NCBI GenBank assembly: GCA_034669045.1
Contig: JAXDOD010000130.1
Span: forward strand, 9,752-73,751
Length of the DNA: 64,000 nt
Reading direction: 5' to 3'
DNA from: VAZQ01 sp034669045
GTDB taxonomy: Bacteria > Pseudomonadota > Alphaproteobacteria > Rhizobiales > Xanthobacteraceae
Shown here: positions 52,559 to 61,168 of the stretch, piece by piece
Layout of the letters: every line of letters begins with the position of its first letter
How positions within the stretch are numbered: the first letter of the stretch is position 1
Notes under the pieces: model-generated
Database searches by the model: none
Told to the model about the DNA's origin: nothing
The model's input: only the letters and a program-made list of their open reading frames with translations
Translations under genes and position numbers: made by a program

Positions 52559-53509
52559 TCACTCCGCCGGCACCAGCGTCCGGTATTTCTCGCAGATCTT
52601 CTTCCAGCGCTCGACCCGCTGCGTCATGCGCTCCGTCACCTCCGGCGGAATCTCCACGAAGGGCGGGCGCAGCGGGCCGGGGTCGACATAGCCGGCGATG
52701 CGGATCGCGACCTTGGCCGCGGTCTCGCGCCACGACAGGCTCGCCGGCGGCTGGCCGGGCGGCGCGATGTCGAGCGTGATCGCCTTGGCGGCCTCGGTGT
52801 CGCCGTGCTTGACGGCGTCGCGCAGCGCAAGCTGCGGCCACGGTCCCATCCAGGCGTCGATCGACCACAGGCCGGCGGCGCCGAGCGGCGCATAGGTGAT
52901 GTATTGGCCCTGGTGCACGAACACGCCCATCTTGCCGCGGATGATCTTCTGCAGCGCGACGAATTCCTCCGGCGTGCGGTGGCTGTCCTTCATCGCGATC
53001 ACGGCGCGGTTCTTGGTGAGCTCGTGGAACGCCTCGACCGGGATGGTGACGTGGTGGAGCGCCGGGTTGTGGTAGATCATGATGTTGAGCTTCGGGAACA
53101 TCTCGCCGATGTCGCGGTAGAAGCGGATGGCGTTCTCGACGCTGGACGGGAAATAATACGGCACGCCGGCGAGCACGCCGTCGGCGCCGGAGTTCTCGAT
53201 CATCCTGAGCTTCGCCACCGCCTCGCGGCTGTTCACCGAGGTGATGCCGATGAACAGCGGCACGCGCTTCTTCACCACCGCCACGCATTCATGCGCCAGC
53301 GTGCGGAACTCCTCCGGCAGCAGCGTATGGCATTCGCCGAAGCTGCCGGTGGTCGCGATCACGTCGGCGCCGTCGCGGATCATGCGGTCGAGGCCGTGGT
53401 GCAGCCGGCCGACGTCGACGGTGGAGGTCGCGCGGATGTCGGCCGCGTCGTCGGTCGCGAAGGCCGGCATCATGGCCATCAGGCCGCCGAGGTCGCTTGC
53501 GCTCAGCAT
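52559..53509 (-). CDS. DapA/NahE-family hydratase-aldolase
   Basis: The product of 316 residues belongs to the dihydrodipicolinate-synthase family and most resembles hydratase-aldolases such as NahE/PhdJ, which split ring-cleavage products into pyruvate and an aldehyde. The Schiff-base lysine is Lys174 (IAMKDS) with Tyr146 (MIYHNP) and the TTGSFGECHTL loop near residue 54 replacing the TTGE of DapA. AAGGAGCACC precedes the ATG. It lies between a TTT binding protein and a Rieske ferredoxin. A ring-cleaving cupin upstream would fit as the supplier of its substrate; this is inference. Confidence 0.9.
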   Translation of the reverse strand: MLSASDLGGLMAMMPAFATDDAADIRATSTVDVGRLHHGLDRMIRDGADVIATTGSFGECHTLLPEEFRTLAHECVAVVKKRVPLFIGITSVNSREAVAKLRMIENSGADGVLAGVPYYFPSSVENAIRFYRDIGEMFPKLNIMIYHNPALHHVTIPVEAFHELTKNRAVIAMKDSHRTPEEFVALQKIIRGKMGVFVHQGQYITYAPLGAAGLWSIDAWMGPWPQLALRDAVKHGDTEAAKAITLDIAPPGQPPASLSWRETAAKVAIRIAGYVDPGPLRPPFVEIPPEVTERMTQRVERWKKICEKYRTLVPAE

Positions 53510-53546
53510 GGTGGTGCTCCTTGATCTGCCCGGCGGCGTCCCCGGG

Positions 53547-54575
53547 TCACTTTGCGGCCAGCGCCGACTTGAGAAGCTCGACCGCGCTCTTGGGCGAGCG
53601 TAGCACGCGCGAGACCATCTGCTCCAGTTCGTGCCCGTCGACCAGCTTGATCTCGATATTGGCGCGCGCGGCGTCGGCCAGGAACTCCGGATCGGTCATG
53701 GTCCTGGCGAAGGCCGTGCGCAGCGCCGCCACCCGCTCGGCCGGCACGCCCGGCGCGGTCAGGAACGGCCGGCCGAGATCGGCCGTCACCGACATCAGCT
53801 CGAAGGTGGCCCTGACGTCCGGCGTGGTGGCGAGATCGACCAGGAGCGGCACGTCCGGCAGCTCGCGATGCTTTTCGAGGCTCATCTGCATGAGCGGGAC
53901 GATCTTCTTGTCGCGCACCCATTCCGGCCGGCTGACCTTCCAATCGCTCCACGGGTTGGAGCCGTGGCCTTCCACCTCGCCGCGTTCGAGCGCGAGCTTG
54001 ATCGCGGTCGCGCCCTGGTAGCCGCTCACGATCTTAAATTTGGTGCCCAGGAGCTCGTTGGTGAGCTTGGGGTAGATGTAATTCGTCCCGGTGGCCGAGG
54101 TCGCGCCGATCACGACCTCCTTCTTCTTGGCGTCATCCATCGAGCGCACGCCGGTCGCGTGCCAGACGACGAGCACGTCGTCGAGCAGCATCGGGCTGCC
54201 GATCCAGTTGAAGCGCGCGGCGTCGTATTGCACGCCGGTCTCGCCGGTGGCCTGGCCCTGCGGCAGGCTCTGCTGCACGACCGCGATCACGGAGCCGTCC
54301 TTGGGAGCGACGTTGTAGAGGTAGTTGGCGGCGACGCGGCCCGATGCACCGATCATCTGCTCGGTGATGATGCGCGGATTGCCGGGCAGATGCTTGCCGA
54401 GATGGCGCGCCACCAGCCGCCCGTTGGTGTCGTAGCTGCCGCCGGTCTCGGCGGTGATCAGCATGCGGACGCTGGTGCGGGCGTAGAACTCCGCCACGGT
54501 CTGCGCCTGGCTGGCGCCCGAGGCGGCGGCGAGCATCAAACCGGCAGCGATCACGCGATATCGGAAAAGCTTCAT
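53547..54575 (-). CDS. TTT (TctC/Bug-type) substrate-binding protein 8
   Basis: The product of 342 residues starts MKLFRYRVIAAGLMLAAASG, a signal peptide ending SQA, then QTVAEFYARTSVRMLITAET. It shares SYD.NGRLVARHLGKHLPGNPR, IGASGRVAANYLY, WIGSPMLLDD and ALERGEVEGHGSNPW with the next gene upstream (54599-55645). The pair arose by tandem duplication. 'AEFYxRTSVR' replaces the DFYxGKT start of the others, so these two form their own branch. It is followed after 37 bases by the hydratase-aldolase. Confidence 0.92.
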   Translation of the reverse strand: MKLFRYRVIAAGLMLAAASGASQAQTVAEFYARTSVRMLITAETGGSYDTNGRLVARHLGKHLPGNPRIITEQMIGASGRVAANYLYNVAPKDGSVIAVVQQSLPQGQATGETGVQYDAARFNWIGSPMLLDDVLVVWHATGVRSMDDAKKKEVVIGATSATGTNYIYPKLTNELLGTKFKIVSGYQGATAIKLALERGEVEGHGSNPWSDWKVSRPEWVRDKKIVPLMQMSLEKHRELPDVPLLVDLATTPDVRATFELMSVTADLGRPFLTAPGVPAERVAALRTAFARTMTDPEFLADAARANIEIKLVDGHELEQMVSRVLRSPKSAVELLKSALAAK

Positions 54576-54598
54576 GGCGGGTCCTTCATCATCGTTCG

Positions 54599-55645
54599 TC
54601 AGCGCGTCTGCGGTTTCGCGCCGCTCGACAGCGCCGCCTTGAGCAGGTCGACGGCGGTCTTCGACGAGCCCAGCACGCGCCGCACCAGCTCCTCGAGCTC
54701 GTCGGCAAAGATCGGGATGATCTCGATGTGCGACTTCACGGCGTCGGCGCGGAACTCCGGGTCTGCCATGGTCTGCTTGAAGGCCTCGCGCAAGGCCGCG
54801 ACCCGTTCCGGCGGCACGCCGGGCGAGGTCACGAACGGCCGGCCGATCTCGCCGGTGATCGAGACCAGCTCGAAGATCGTACGCACCGTCTCGTTGGGCG
54901 CGAGGTCGATCATCAGCGGCACATGCGGCAGGTCGGGATGCTTGAACAGGCTCATCTGCATCAGCGCGACGATTTTCCCCTCGCGCACCCACTCGGGCTT
55001 GGTGGCCTTCCATTCGCTCCAGGGATTGGAGCCGCGGCCTTCGACCTCGCCGCGTTCGAGCGCGAGCACGATCGGGGTGCCGCCGGGATAGCCGCTCACG
55101 ATCTTGAACCTGGTGCCGAGCAGCTCGTTGGCGAGCTTCGGATAGACGTAGTTCATGCCGGTCGGGCTGGTGGCGCCGATGATGACCTCTTTCTTCTTGG
55201 CGTCCTCGATCGTGCGCACGCCGGTCGTGTGCCAGACCACCAGCGTCTCATCGAGGCGCACCGGGCTGCCGATCCAGTTGAAGCGCGTGGCGTCGAACTG
55301 CACGCCGCTCTCGCCCAGCGCCTGTCCCATCGGGATGCTCTGCTGGATCACGCCGATGACCGAGCCGTCCTTGGGCGCGGCGTGGTAGAGGTAGTTGGCG
55401 GCGACGCGCCCCGACGCGCCCAGCATGTTCTCCGGCACCACGCGCGGATTGCCCGGGAGGTGCTTGCCGAGATGGCGCGAGATCAGCCGGCCGATCTGGT
55501 CGTAGCTGCCGCCGGGATCGGCCGAGATGATGAGGCGCACCGAGGTGCGGCCGTAGAATTCGGCCGGCGTCTGCGCGAGCGCGAAACTTGCCGGCAAAAG
55601 TGCAGTCAGGGCAACGATCAGCGGGTAGGCGCGTCGGTTTTTCAT
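54599..55645 (-). CDS. TTT (TctC/Bug-type) substrate-binding protein 9
   Basis: The product of 348 residues has a signal peptide (AYPLIVALTALLPASFALAQ) and mature start TPAEFYGRTSVRLIISADPG. It is the tandem paralogue of 53547-54575 (23-base gap), matching it across the whole chain: GGSYDQIGRLISRHLGK, HLPGNPRVV, LGASGRVAANYLYH, KKKEVIIGATSPTGMNY and RGEVEGRGSNPWSEW. Two neighbouring binding proteins with one enzyme set suggest two related ligands. It follows a bicupin gene by 9 bases. Confidence 0.92.
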   Translation of the reverse strand: MKNRRAYPLIVALTALLPASFALAQTPAEFYGRTSVRLIISADPGGSYDQIGRLISRHLGKHLPGNPRVVPENMLGASGRVAANYLYHAAPKDGSVIGVIQQSIPMGQALGESGVQFDATRFNWIGSPVRLDETLVVWHTTGVRTIEDAKKKEVIIGATSPTGMNYVYPKLANELLGTRFKIVSGYPGGTPIVLALERGEVEGRGSNPWSEWKATKPEWVREGKIVALMQMSLFKHPDLPHVPLMIDLAPNETVRTIFELVSITGEIGRPFVTSPGVPPERVAALREAFKQTMADPEFRADAVKSHIEIIPIFADELEELVRRVLGSSKTAVDLLKAALSSGAKPQTR

Positions 55646-55654
55646 TCTTATCTC

Positions 55655-56761
55655 TCAGCTCTTGTCCGGTTCCGCCACCTCATGGCCGCGGCTGCGGCAT
55701 TCCTCCACGTAGGTCTGCCAGATGCGGCCGCGCAGCCCTTCCTCCAGATCGCGGTAGTGGATGAGCTTGCCGCCCTCGGACACGTGTTTGTGCGACTTGT
55801 CGTAGAGGTGGTTGATCGGGAATTTCCGGCTGCGCAGCTTGATCGCAAGCTGGAAGCCGACCGGGCTGGTGCCGAAATGGCCGTGCCACCACATGTTCGG
55901 CGGGACCACGACGCCGATGTCGTCCTCGGGCCAGTCGAAGCGGACCTCCTGGCTGCCCTCGTGCCACATCAAGGTGTAGCCGGAGTTGCCGGGAAGCGTG
56001 AACACGAAGGCCGAGGGGCCGTGCCGGTGCGGATTGAAGAACTGCAGGCCCGGATGCTCGGCGAAGTGCACGGAGATCACGCTGTTGGCGAGCTCGAAAT
56101 AGACCGTCTTGTTGCCTGCGCCCTTCTCCTTGAAGCTCGTGCGCTGCACCTGGAAGATGTCGGGCACGAAACAGGTCTCGTGCAGGTTGACCGCGGTGCG
56201 CTCGTGGTTGGCGTCGGGCTTGTAGAGCACGCTGTCGGACAGCGTCGTGCCGGCGTCGATGCGCTCGAAGTCGTGCTCGGTGCCGAACACGAAACGCGTG
56301 TCGCGGAACAGGTTGTAGACGATCGGGATGGTGTTGACGCTCACGAAGCGCGCGGGTTCGCGGCCGGACGCGTTGTGGAGCTGGAAGCGGTAGTTCAGCG
56401 GGATCGCGAACAGGCTGTTGGCGCCCCACTCGAACGAGATCGGCCCTTTCGGCGTGTCCACCGTCGTGCTGCCGCGGCCGGACATGACGTAGACCACGTC
56501 GTCGCACAACTGCCGGGCAGGCTTGCTCGACTGTCCGGGCGCGATCTCGCCGACATACATGCCGGCGAGCGATTCCGCCCCGATCACGTCGTAGAAGGCG
56601 GCCGAAATTCCGCGCTCCGGCCACGGCTTGAGCGCCACGGTCTTGAGGTTGTTGGCCGAGTAGCCGCGATGGAGATCGAGCTTGAGGTCGTCCTCCACCC
56701 AGCGTTCGTAGGCGGTGCGTCCGTCCCAGGGAACTCCCTCGCGTGTCTTGGTCGTTGCCAT
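55655..56761 (-). CDS. Bicupin protein C
   Basis: The product of 368 residues is a two-domain cupin related to bicupins A and B near 3-5 kb. The N-terminal cupin lacks a ligand set. The C-terminal cupin has PHRHGPS (His245, His247), GNSGYTLMWHEG and WWHGHFG (His293, His295), so one metal site is likely. It starts MATTKTREGVPWDGRTAYER and ends in CRSRGHEVAEPDKS. It lies 9 bases before TTT protein 9 and 159 bases after two single cupins. Cupin dioxygenase activity on an aromatic ring is possible but unproven. Confidence 0.85.
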   Translation of the reverse strand: MATTKTREGVPWDGRTAYERWVEDDLKLDLHRGYSANNLKTVALKPWPERGISAAFYDVIGAESLAGMYVGEIAPGQSSKPARQLCDDVVYVMSGRGSTTVDTPKGPISFEWGANSLFAIPLNYRFQLHNASGREPARFVSVNTIPIVYNLFRDTRFVFGTEHDFERIDAGTTLSDSVLYKPDANHERTAVNLHETCFVPDIFQVQRTSFKEKGAGNKTVYFELANSVISVHFAEHPGLQFFNPHRHGPSAFVFTLPGNSGYTLMWHEGSQEVRFDWPEDDIGVVVPPNMWWHGHFGTSPVGFQLAIKLRSRKFPINHLYDKSHKHVSEGGKLIHYRDLEEGLRGRIWQTYVEECRSRGHEVAEPDKS

Positions 56762-56920
56762 TCGCTTGGTCTCTCACCTTCTCAATTCGATGTGGTGGCC
56801 GCGCATGTCGTCACCGCAGGATGGGCAAGTCCCGCCATCGTACCCGATGGCGGGCGAAATCGGTTTGCGGCTTTGCCCACGAGGGGGCGGCGTGGCGATT
56901 TGCCCACGCTGCGATTGCTC

Positions 56921-57433
56921 CTACTCCTTGAAATCCGGCGAGACCTCTTCCTGCTTGAGGTCGGAGGCGAGATATTCCTGGATCGGGATGTTGATGAAGG
57001 CCGCCCAGATCGCCGGATGCGCGGGGTCGGCGTTGAAATGCTGGTGCTCGACGCCGCCGGGCTTCATCGGCAGCAGCACCAGGTCGCCCCTCTCCCAGTC
57101 CTTGCGCTCGCCCTCGACGATCGAATAGCCCTTGCCTTCGAGCACGTAGATGACGAGCCCGCCCTGGTGGCGGTGCTTGCCCGAGCGCGTCTTGATGTCG
57201 TGGATGAACACCCGCCACTGCTGCAGCGGTGTGTTCTTGTACGAGACCGGGTCGAGGAAGAACTTCAGCCTGCCCTGGCGCGCCTGGAACCATTCCTGCT
57301 GGGTGCAGTCGATGACCACCGGCCCGGTGAGATTGCGCTCGGCCAGCATCTTGCGCTGCGCCATCACGCGCTCATAGGGATTGTCCTTGATCGGCGGCCG
57401 CTCGCGCTCGCGCACGCGTTCGATTTCAGCCAT
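56921..57433 (-). CDS. Single-domain cupin with intact metal site
   Basis: The product of 170 residues has an N-terminal helical part (RERERPPIKDNPYERVMAQR) and one cupin. The metal ligands are visible: His87 and His89 in GKHRHQGG, and His130 and His132 in VEHQHFNADP. The GKGYSIVEG turn and RGDLVLLPMKPGG complete the fold. It is the sister of the next cupin (57449-57964), from which it is separated by 15 bases. The HQHFN...P segment recalls the C-terminal half of the bicupins. It may form a heteromer with its sister. Confidence 0.85.
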   Translation of the reverse strand: MAEIERVRERERPPIKDNPYERVMAQRKMLAERNLTGPVVIDCTQQEWFQARQGRLKFFLDPVSYKNTPLQQWRVFIHDIKTRSGKHRHQGGLVIYVLEGKGYSIVEGERKDWERGDLVLLPMKPGGVEHQHFNADPAHPAIWAAFINIPIQEYLASDLKQEEVSPDFKE

Positions 57434-57448
57434 GGTTGTTCCTCCTTG

Positions 57449-57964
57449 TTATGCCTTGGCCCGATATTCGGGCGCGTCCTCGAGCTGCTCGAAGCCGCAG
57501 CCGCGGTCGACCGAGACGCCCTCGACCCAGTTCGGCTCGGTGGCGACGAACCTGGCAGGGTTGTCGGGATCGGCGTTGAAGTGCTGCACCACGATGCCGT
57601 CGGCGCGCAGCGGCAGGTTGACCACGTCGCCCCGCTTCCACGGATGCTTGACGCCGTCGATCGTGGTGTAGCCCTTGCCGTCGGTGATCATCATCACCTG
57701 CCCGCCCTGGAATTTGAGCCGCCCGGAGCGGCTGCCGGGCGGGATTTCCTGCTGGTAGAACAGCAGCACCGACAGGCAGGTGTCCTTGATCGAGGGGTGC
57801 AGGTACCAGCGCATCAGCCCCTGCCGGCTCACCTCCAGCGGCAGCTCGGCCTCCTTGATGATCTGGATGCCGTTGCGGTACTGCTCGCGCTGGCGGTCGC
57901 GGATCGACAGCAGCTCGTCCCAGTGGTTGACCTCGGCGAGTTTCGATTTGCGGTCAGTTGCCAT
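57449..57964 (-). CDS. Single-domain cupin with lost metal ligands
   Basis: The product of 171 residues aligns with the neighbouring cupin: RQREQYRNGIQIIKEAE near 24-40, FQGGQVMMITDGKGYTTIDG, RGDVVNLPLRADG and QHFNADPDNPARF. Where the sister has K-HRH-QGG it reads GR-L83-K-F85-QGG, and HQH becomes V126-QH128. Three of four metal ligands are gone while the scaffold is kept. A structural or regulatory subunit is the likely role. It starts MATDRKSKLAEVNHWDELLS and is the first of the pair. Confidence 0.85.
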   Translation of the reverse strand: MATDRKSKLAEVNHWDELLSIRDRQREQYRNGIQIIKEAELPLEVSRQGLMRWYLHPSIKDTCLSVLLFYQQEIPPGSRSGRLKFQGGQVMMITDGKGYTTIDGVKHPWKRGDVVNLPLRADGIVVQHFNADPDNPARFVATEPNWVEGVSVDRGCGFEQLEDAPEYRAKA

Positions 57965-58017
57965 TCACTTGCTCCTGCTTTGCTCCGCCCTCATCCCCAG
58001 AAGCGCCCTCTCTATGT

Positions 58018-58039
58018 CCCTCCCGCTTGCGGGGGAGGG
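58018..58039. repeat. CCCTCCC-type hairpin
   Basis: CCCTCCCGC pairs with GCGGGGGAGGG around TT, with a two-base bulge. It lies in the 193-base gap between the cupin and TAXI-like genes and resembles the hairpin at 47395-47418. It could attenuate the long operon at this point. Confidence 0.5.
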
Positions 58040-58157
58040 CAGGGTGGGGGGCGTCTCGAAGGGTGGGGCGGCCTCGGCCGCCGCATGCTTCGCGACGCAT
58101 TGCTTCGCAATGCTCCTCGGCATGAGGCGGATCAACTCTTTTCAGGTTGCACCAGCC

Positions 58158-59096
58158 TCATGTCAAATATCCGCGCTCGCGCCAGAATTTTTCCGCCGCC
58201 GGATGAAACGGCGCCGACACCGGCCCCTCCGGGGTGTCCCGGCACATCGTCGCGAGCGGCAGCGGACCGTCCTCCTGCCATGGCATGGCGGCCTTGCGCG
58301 CTTCGAGCGCCGCGCAGATCTGCGTCACCCGCGCGTCCGGCAGCTCGGCATGGACGAAGATCGGCCAGCCGCTGAAGTCGATGGTCAGCACGTCCGCCGG
58401 CAGTTTCGGGAACCGTTTGCGGTCGAGAACCGCGCGCCGGTAGCCGATGGCTTCGAGCTTGCGCACCGTCGCCTCCGCAAGCGGCAGGATGGACAGGCCG
58501 AGATCGATCGCCTCGTTGACCCAGCGGTCGGCGGCCTCGTCGAAGATGGCATTGGCTTCGCCGCTCCGCAGCGCCGCAAATTTTGGCCCGTCAGGGTAGG
58601 GCACCGTTCCGACTTTACGCGCGCTCCCGCCCCAGGTCGCGAGGTCGCGCATCGAAAACCCGGCCGCGGCCGCGATATCGTCGAGGACGTAGTGCAAAAA
58701 GTGGTCCGGCGCGCCGCGCAGCAGCACGTCCAGGGCAGGGCGCTTGTCCGCGATGTCCTCGAAGGTCGCAAGCCCGAACTCGCGCCGGACCGCGAACACG
58801 TACTGGTCGGGCGAGGGGATCACCGCGATGGTGGCGAGCGGCAGCGGGCGCCCGAACGGCTGCCGGCCCGTGCGGGCCAGCATCAGCGCCGCCGACGGGT
58901 TGGCGATGGCGAGATCGAGCTTGCGCTCCGCCACCTGCAGCATGCCGGCGCTGGTCGAGGCCGCCGACAGCCGCAGCGGCTCGCCTTCGCCGACATGGAC
59001 CTCGGCGATCCGCAGGTCGGGATCGTCCCCGCCGACGATATGCGAGGCCATTTCGAGGACGATGCGCGAGCGGATCGTGTACGCGGAAAGCATCAT
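58158..59096 (-). CDS. TAXI-like solute-binding-fold protein without signal peptide
   Basis: The product of 312 residues resembles TAXI-type TRAP solute-binding proteins (pattern: AASTSAGMLQVAERKLDLAI, ANPSAALMLA, YVFAVRREFGLATFEDIAD, AIFDEAADRWVNEAI). It starts MMLSAYTIRSRIVLEMASHI and has no hydrophobic leader, so it should stay in the cytoplasm unless the start is wrong. No TRAP membrane subunit is near. It begins 7 bases after an amidohydrolase gene in the reverse-strand run. It might instead sense a metabolite. Confidence 0.75.
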   Translation of the reverse strand: MMLSAYTIRSRIVLEMASHIVGGDDPDLRIAEVHVGEGEPLRLSAASTSAGMLQVAERKLDLAIANPSAALMLARTGRQPFGRPLPLATIAVIPSPDQYVFAVRREFGLATFEDIADKRPALDVLLRGAPDHFLHYVLDDIAAAAGFSMRDLATWGGSARKVGTVPYPDGPKFAALRSGEANAIFDEAADRWVNEAIDLGLSILPLAEATVRKLEAIGYRRAVLDRKRFPKLPADVLTIDFSGWPIFVHAELPDARVTQICAALEARKAAMPWQEDGPLPLATMCRDTPEGPVSAPFHPAAEKFWRERGYLT

Positions 59097-59103
59097 GGCG
59101 CGG

Positions 59104-60261
59104 TCAGAGCCGCCCGTAGAGCTTGCGCGCGTTGCCGCTGAGGAGCTTCTTCTGCATGTCCTCGCCGATGCAGTCCGGATTCTCCACCACCCAGTTGGCC
59201 GGGTCCATGGTCTGGTGCGGCCAGTCCGAGGAGAAGCAGAACAGGTCCTGCGCGTGGCACAGTTCCAGCATCCAGGCGAAATGCTTGCGGTTCTTCGGGA
59301 TCGTCATCGGCTGGGTGGAGAAGCGCACGTGGTCGAGCACGTATTCGCTCGGCAGCCGGAGCAGATTGCGCTCGCCCGAGGCAAGCTTCCTTTCGGTGAG
59401 CGCGATGTCGCCGGAGGAGCTCATGAAGAAGTCGTCGAGGCGCAGCATGAAGTCAGGCAGCCACCAGTAGCCGCCCTCCTGGATGATCACCTTCTGCTTG
59501 GGATATTTGTCGAACATGCCCTGGCAGATCATGGCCGCAAGGTGCGCCATGGCGTTGCCGGCCGGCGCGTTGCCGAACAGCTCGATCCAGGTGCGCGAAC
59601 CGGTCCACAGCGGCGTGAAATGGGGGAACCAGCCCTCGCTGTGCGCGGTGAGCACGAGGCCATGCTCGGCCATGGCATCCAGGATGACGTCGTTCTTGGC
59701 GCAGCCGATCGGCTCAAAGAGCGCGCTGAACGAGGTGAACACCCCGACGAACTGCTTGTGATGGCCGACGCGCTTGATCTCGTCGGCGCCCATCTGCGGA
59801 TCGCGGTGGCAGATCATCAGGTTGGCCTTGATGCGGTCGCTGACCGGAAACACCTGCTCGATCAGGTAGTCGTTGTGCGCCGACGCGATGGCGCCGATCA
59901 CCGGCTCGTTGAAGATCGCCTGCGGCCGGTTGTAGCCGGGATTGAGCACCACGATGTCGGTGCCGAACTGGTCGAGGATGCGGATCACGTCGGCGCCGGT
60001 CGCGGCGCTGCCGTGGGTGTCCTGCCCGACGCCCGGCTTCTCGTTCGCGGGTTCCGGGTTGTATTCCAGGCTGCCGACCGGGAAATGGTAGAGGCGGCTC
60101 TTGAACGGCTCCTTGAGATAGCCCCGCAGCGTGTCCCACGTGGGCGAGAAGTGGAAGTCGGTGTCGATCACCTCCAGCGCCCGGATCTTCGGATTGATCG
60201 GGTCGGGCGACACCGCCTGGGCCTTTTCGGGCTCGTAGCCCGCGTGCCGCGATTCGTTCAT
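59104..60261 (-). CDS. Amidohydrolase with DTDFH motif (paralogue 2)
   Basis: The product of 385 residues is an amidohydrolase-2 family protein paralogous to 51032-52180. It shares VIDTDFHFSPTW, YLKEPFKSRLY, GQDTHG, NPGYNRPQAIF, MICHRDPQMGADEIKRVGHH, IIQEGGYWWLPDF, LTERKLASGE and SSDWPHQTMDP. As in the paralogue, the first motif is DxDxH rather than HxH. Members of this group decarboxylate or hydrolyse ring-cleavage products. It lies between a DEDGDG protein and the TAXI-like protein. Confidence 0.9.
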   Translation of the reverse strand: MNESRHAGYEPEKAQAVSPDPINPKIRALEVIDTDFHFSPTWDTLRGYLKEPFKSRLYHFPVGSLEYNPEPANEKPGVGQDTHGSAATGADVIRILDQFGTDIVVLNPGYNRPQAIFNEPVIGAIASAHNDYLIEQVFPVSDRIKANLMICHRDPQMGADEIKRVGHHKQFVGVFTSFSALFEPIGCAKNDVILDAMAEHGLVLTAHSEGWFPHFTPLWTGSRTWIELFGNAPAGNAMAHLAAMICQGMFDKYPKQKVIIQEGGYWWLPDFMLRLDDFFMSSSGDIALTERKLASGERNLLRLPSEYVLDHVRFSTQPMTIPKNRKHFAWMLELCHAQDLFCFSSDWPHQTMDPANWVVENPDCIGEDMQKKLLSGNARKLYGRL

Positions 60262-60314
60262 GGCCTATTCTCCGCTCGACATTTCATGGCCCGCCCTTGA
60301 GCGGCCCGCTTTCG

Positions 60315-61145
60315 TCATTCCGGCGGCTGGAAGTAACGCAAATCCGGCGGCGGCTGATCCTTCTTGGTCGGCATCAGGAAGCCGTCGGAGCTCAGGAAAT
60401 AGCCCTCCTTGCCGATGAACACATCCTGGTTGTTCTCGGTGCAAACATACTCGATCCAGTTCGGGTTTTGGGCACGACGATAGCTGCGCTTGATGGTCCA
60501 GGGACGGGTCAGGGCGTTGTCGATCGTCGTCAACTCGTTGTGGAGGACGTTCGGATTGGCCTTGTCGAGGGAAATCCGCTCCTTGACGACGGTCTGGTTG
60601 TCCTTGTGCAACGGCATGCCGCTGGCCTCGAAGACGCGGGGACCTTTCATGCCGCGAGTCTCGACCGCGAGCGTGTCGTAGCGGCCGTCGCCGTCGGTGT
60701 CTTCCCAACGGCCGATCGAGTAGCCGGCGAAGGCGGACGCCTTCAGGCTGTCCGGCCAGTTGCGTCCGTCGGTATGGACGCGGCGAAACTCGTTGAAATA
60801 TGAGAGCAGGATGTAGGTGGTCTCCGCGCTGACGATGATCTCCATCGGCTCGAGCGCCGCCATCGCCCGCGGCATGCCGGGGGGAAGGCACGCCGTGGTC
60901 GGGTTGTGTTCCTGCCCGCCGGCTTCGAGGCTCGTCAGCACCTGCTCGAAGATGGCCTGATACTCGGGCGTGAAAGGCGGTTGCGCGCCCCGTCCGCTCG
61001 GCCGGCTCGGGTCGAAATGGCCGCCGCCGACCCGCACCCACTGGCCGCGCAGGTCCGGATATTGCGTCGCGTCGTGCGCGCGCGCAGCGGTCGTGGCGAT
61101 CAGCAGCACCGCGGCGAGCGAGCCGATCAAGCCCGGGCGCAGCAT
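60315..61145 (-). CDS. Secreted protein of an unnamed family with DTDGDG motif (copy 3)
   Basis: The product of 276 residues starts MLRPGLIGSLAAVLLIATTA, a signal peptide ending ARA, with GAGAAGG upstream of the ATG. It is the most divergent of the three: PDLRGQWVRVGGGHFDP, FTPEYQAIFEQVL, TACLPPGMPRAMAALEP, VSAETTYILLS, RRVHTDGRNWP, IGRWEDTDGDGRYDTLAVETR, GPRVFEASGMPLH, NVLHNELTTIDNALTRPW and PPPDLRYF. The acidic loop DTDGDG replaces DEDGDG. It lies between a Rieske ferredoxin and an amidohydrolase. Function unknown. Confidence 0.78.
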   Translation of the reverse strand: MLRPGLIGSLAAVLLIATTAARAHDATQYPDLRGQWVRVGGGHFDPSRPSGRGAQPPFTPEYQAIFEQVLTSLEAGGQEHNPTTACLPPGMPRAMAALEPMEIIVSAETTYILLSYFNEFRRVHTDGRNWPDSLKASAFAGYSIGRWEDTDGDGRYDTLAVETRGMKGPRVFEASGMPLHKDNQTVVKERISLDKANPNVLHNELTTIDNALTRPWTIKRSYRRAQNPNWIEYVCTENNQDVFIGKEGYFLSSDGFLMPTKKDQPPPDLRYFQPPE

Positions 61146-61168
61146 GGGCCTTCTCCGGCGCTGCGGTT

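Noticed and set aside
54728..58375. A 1215-codon open frame on the plus strand across the cupin and binding-protein genes
   Set aside because: It is antisense to five well-supported genes, has no recognisable domain and arises from high-GC third-position bias.
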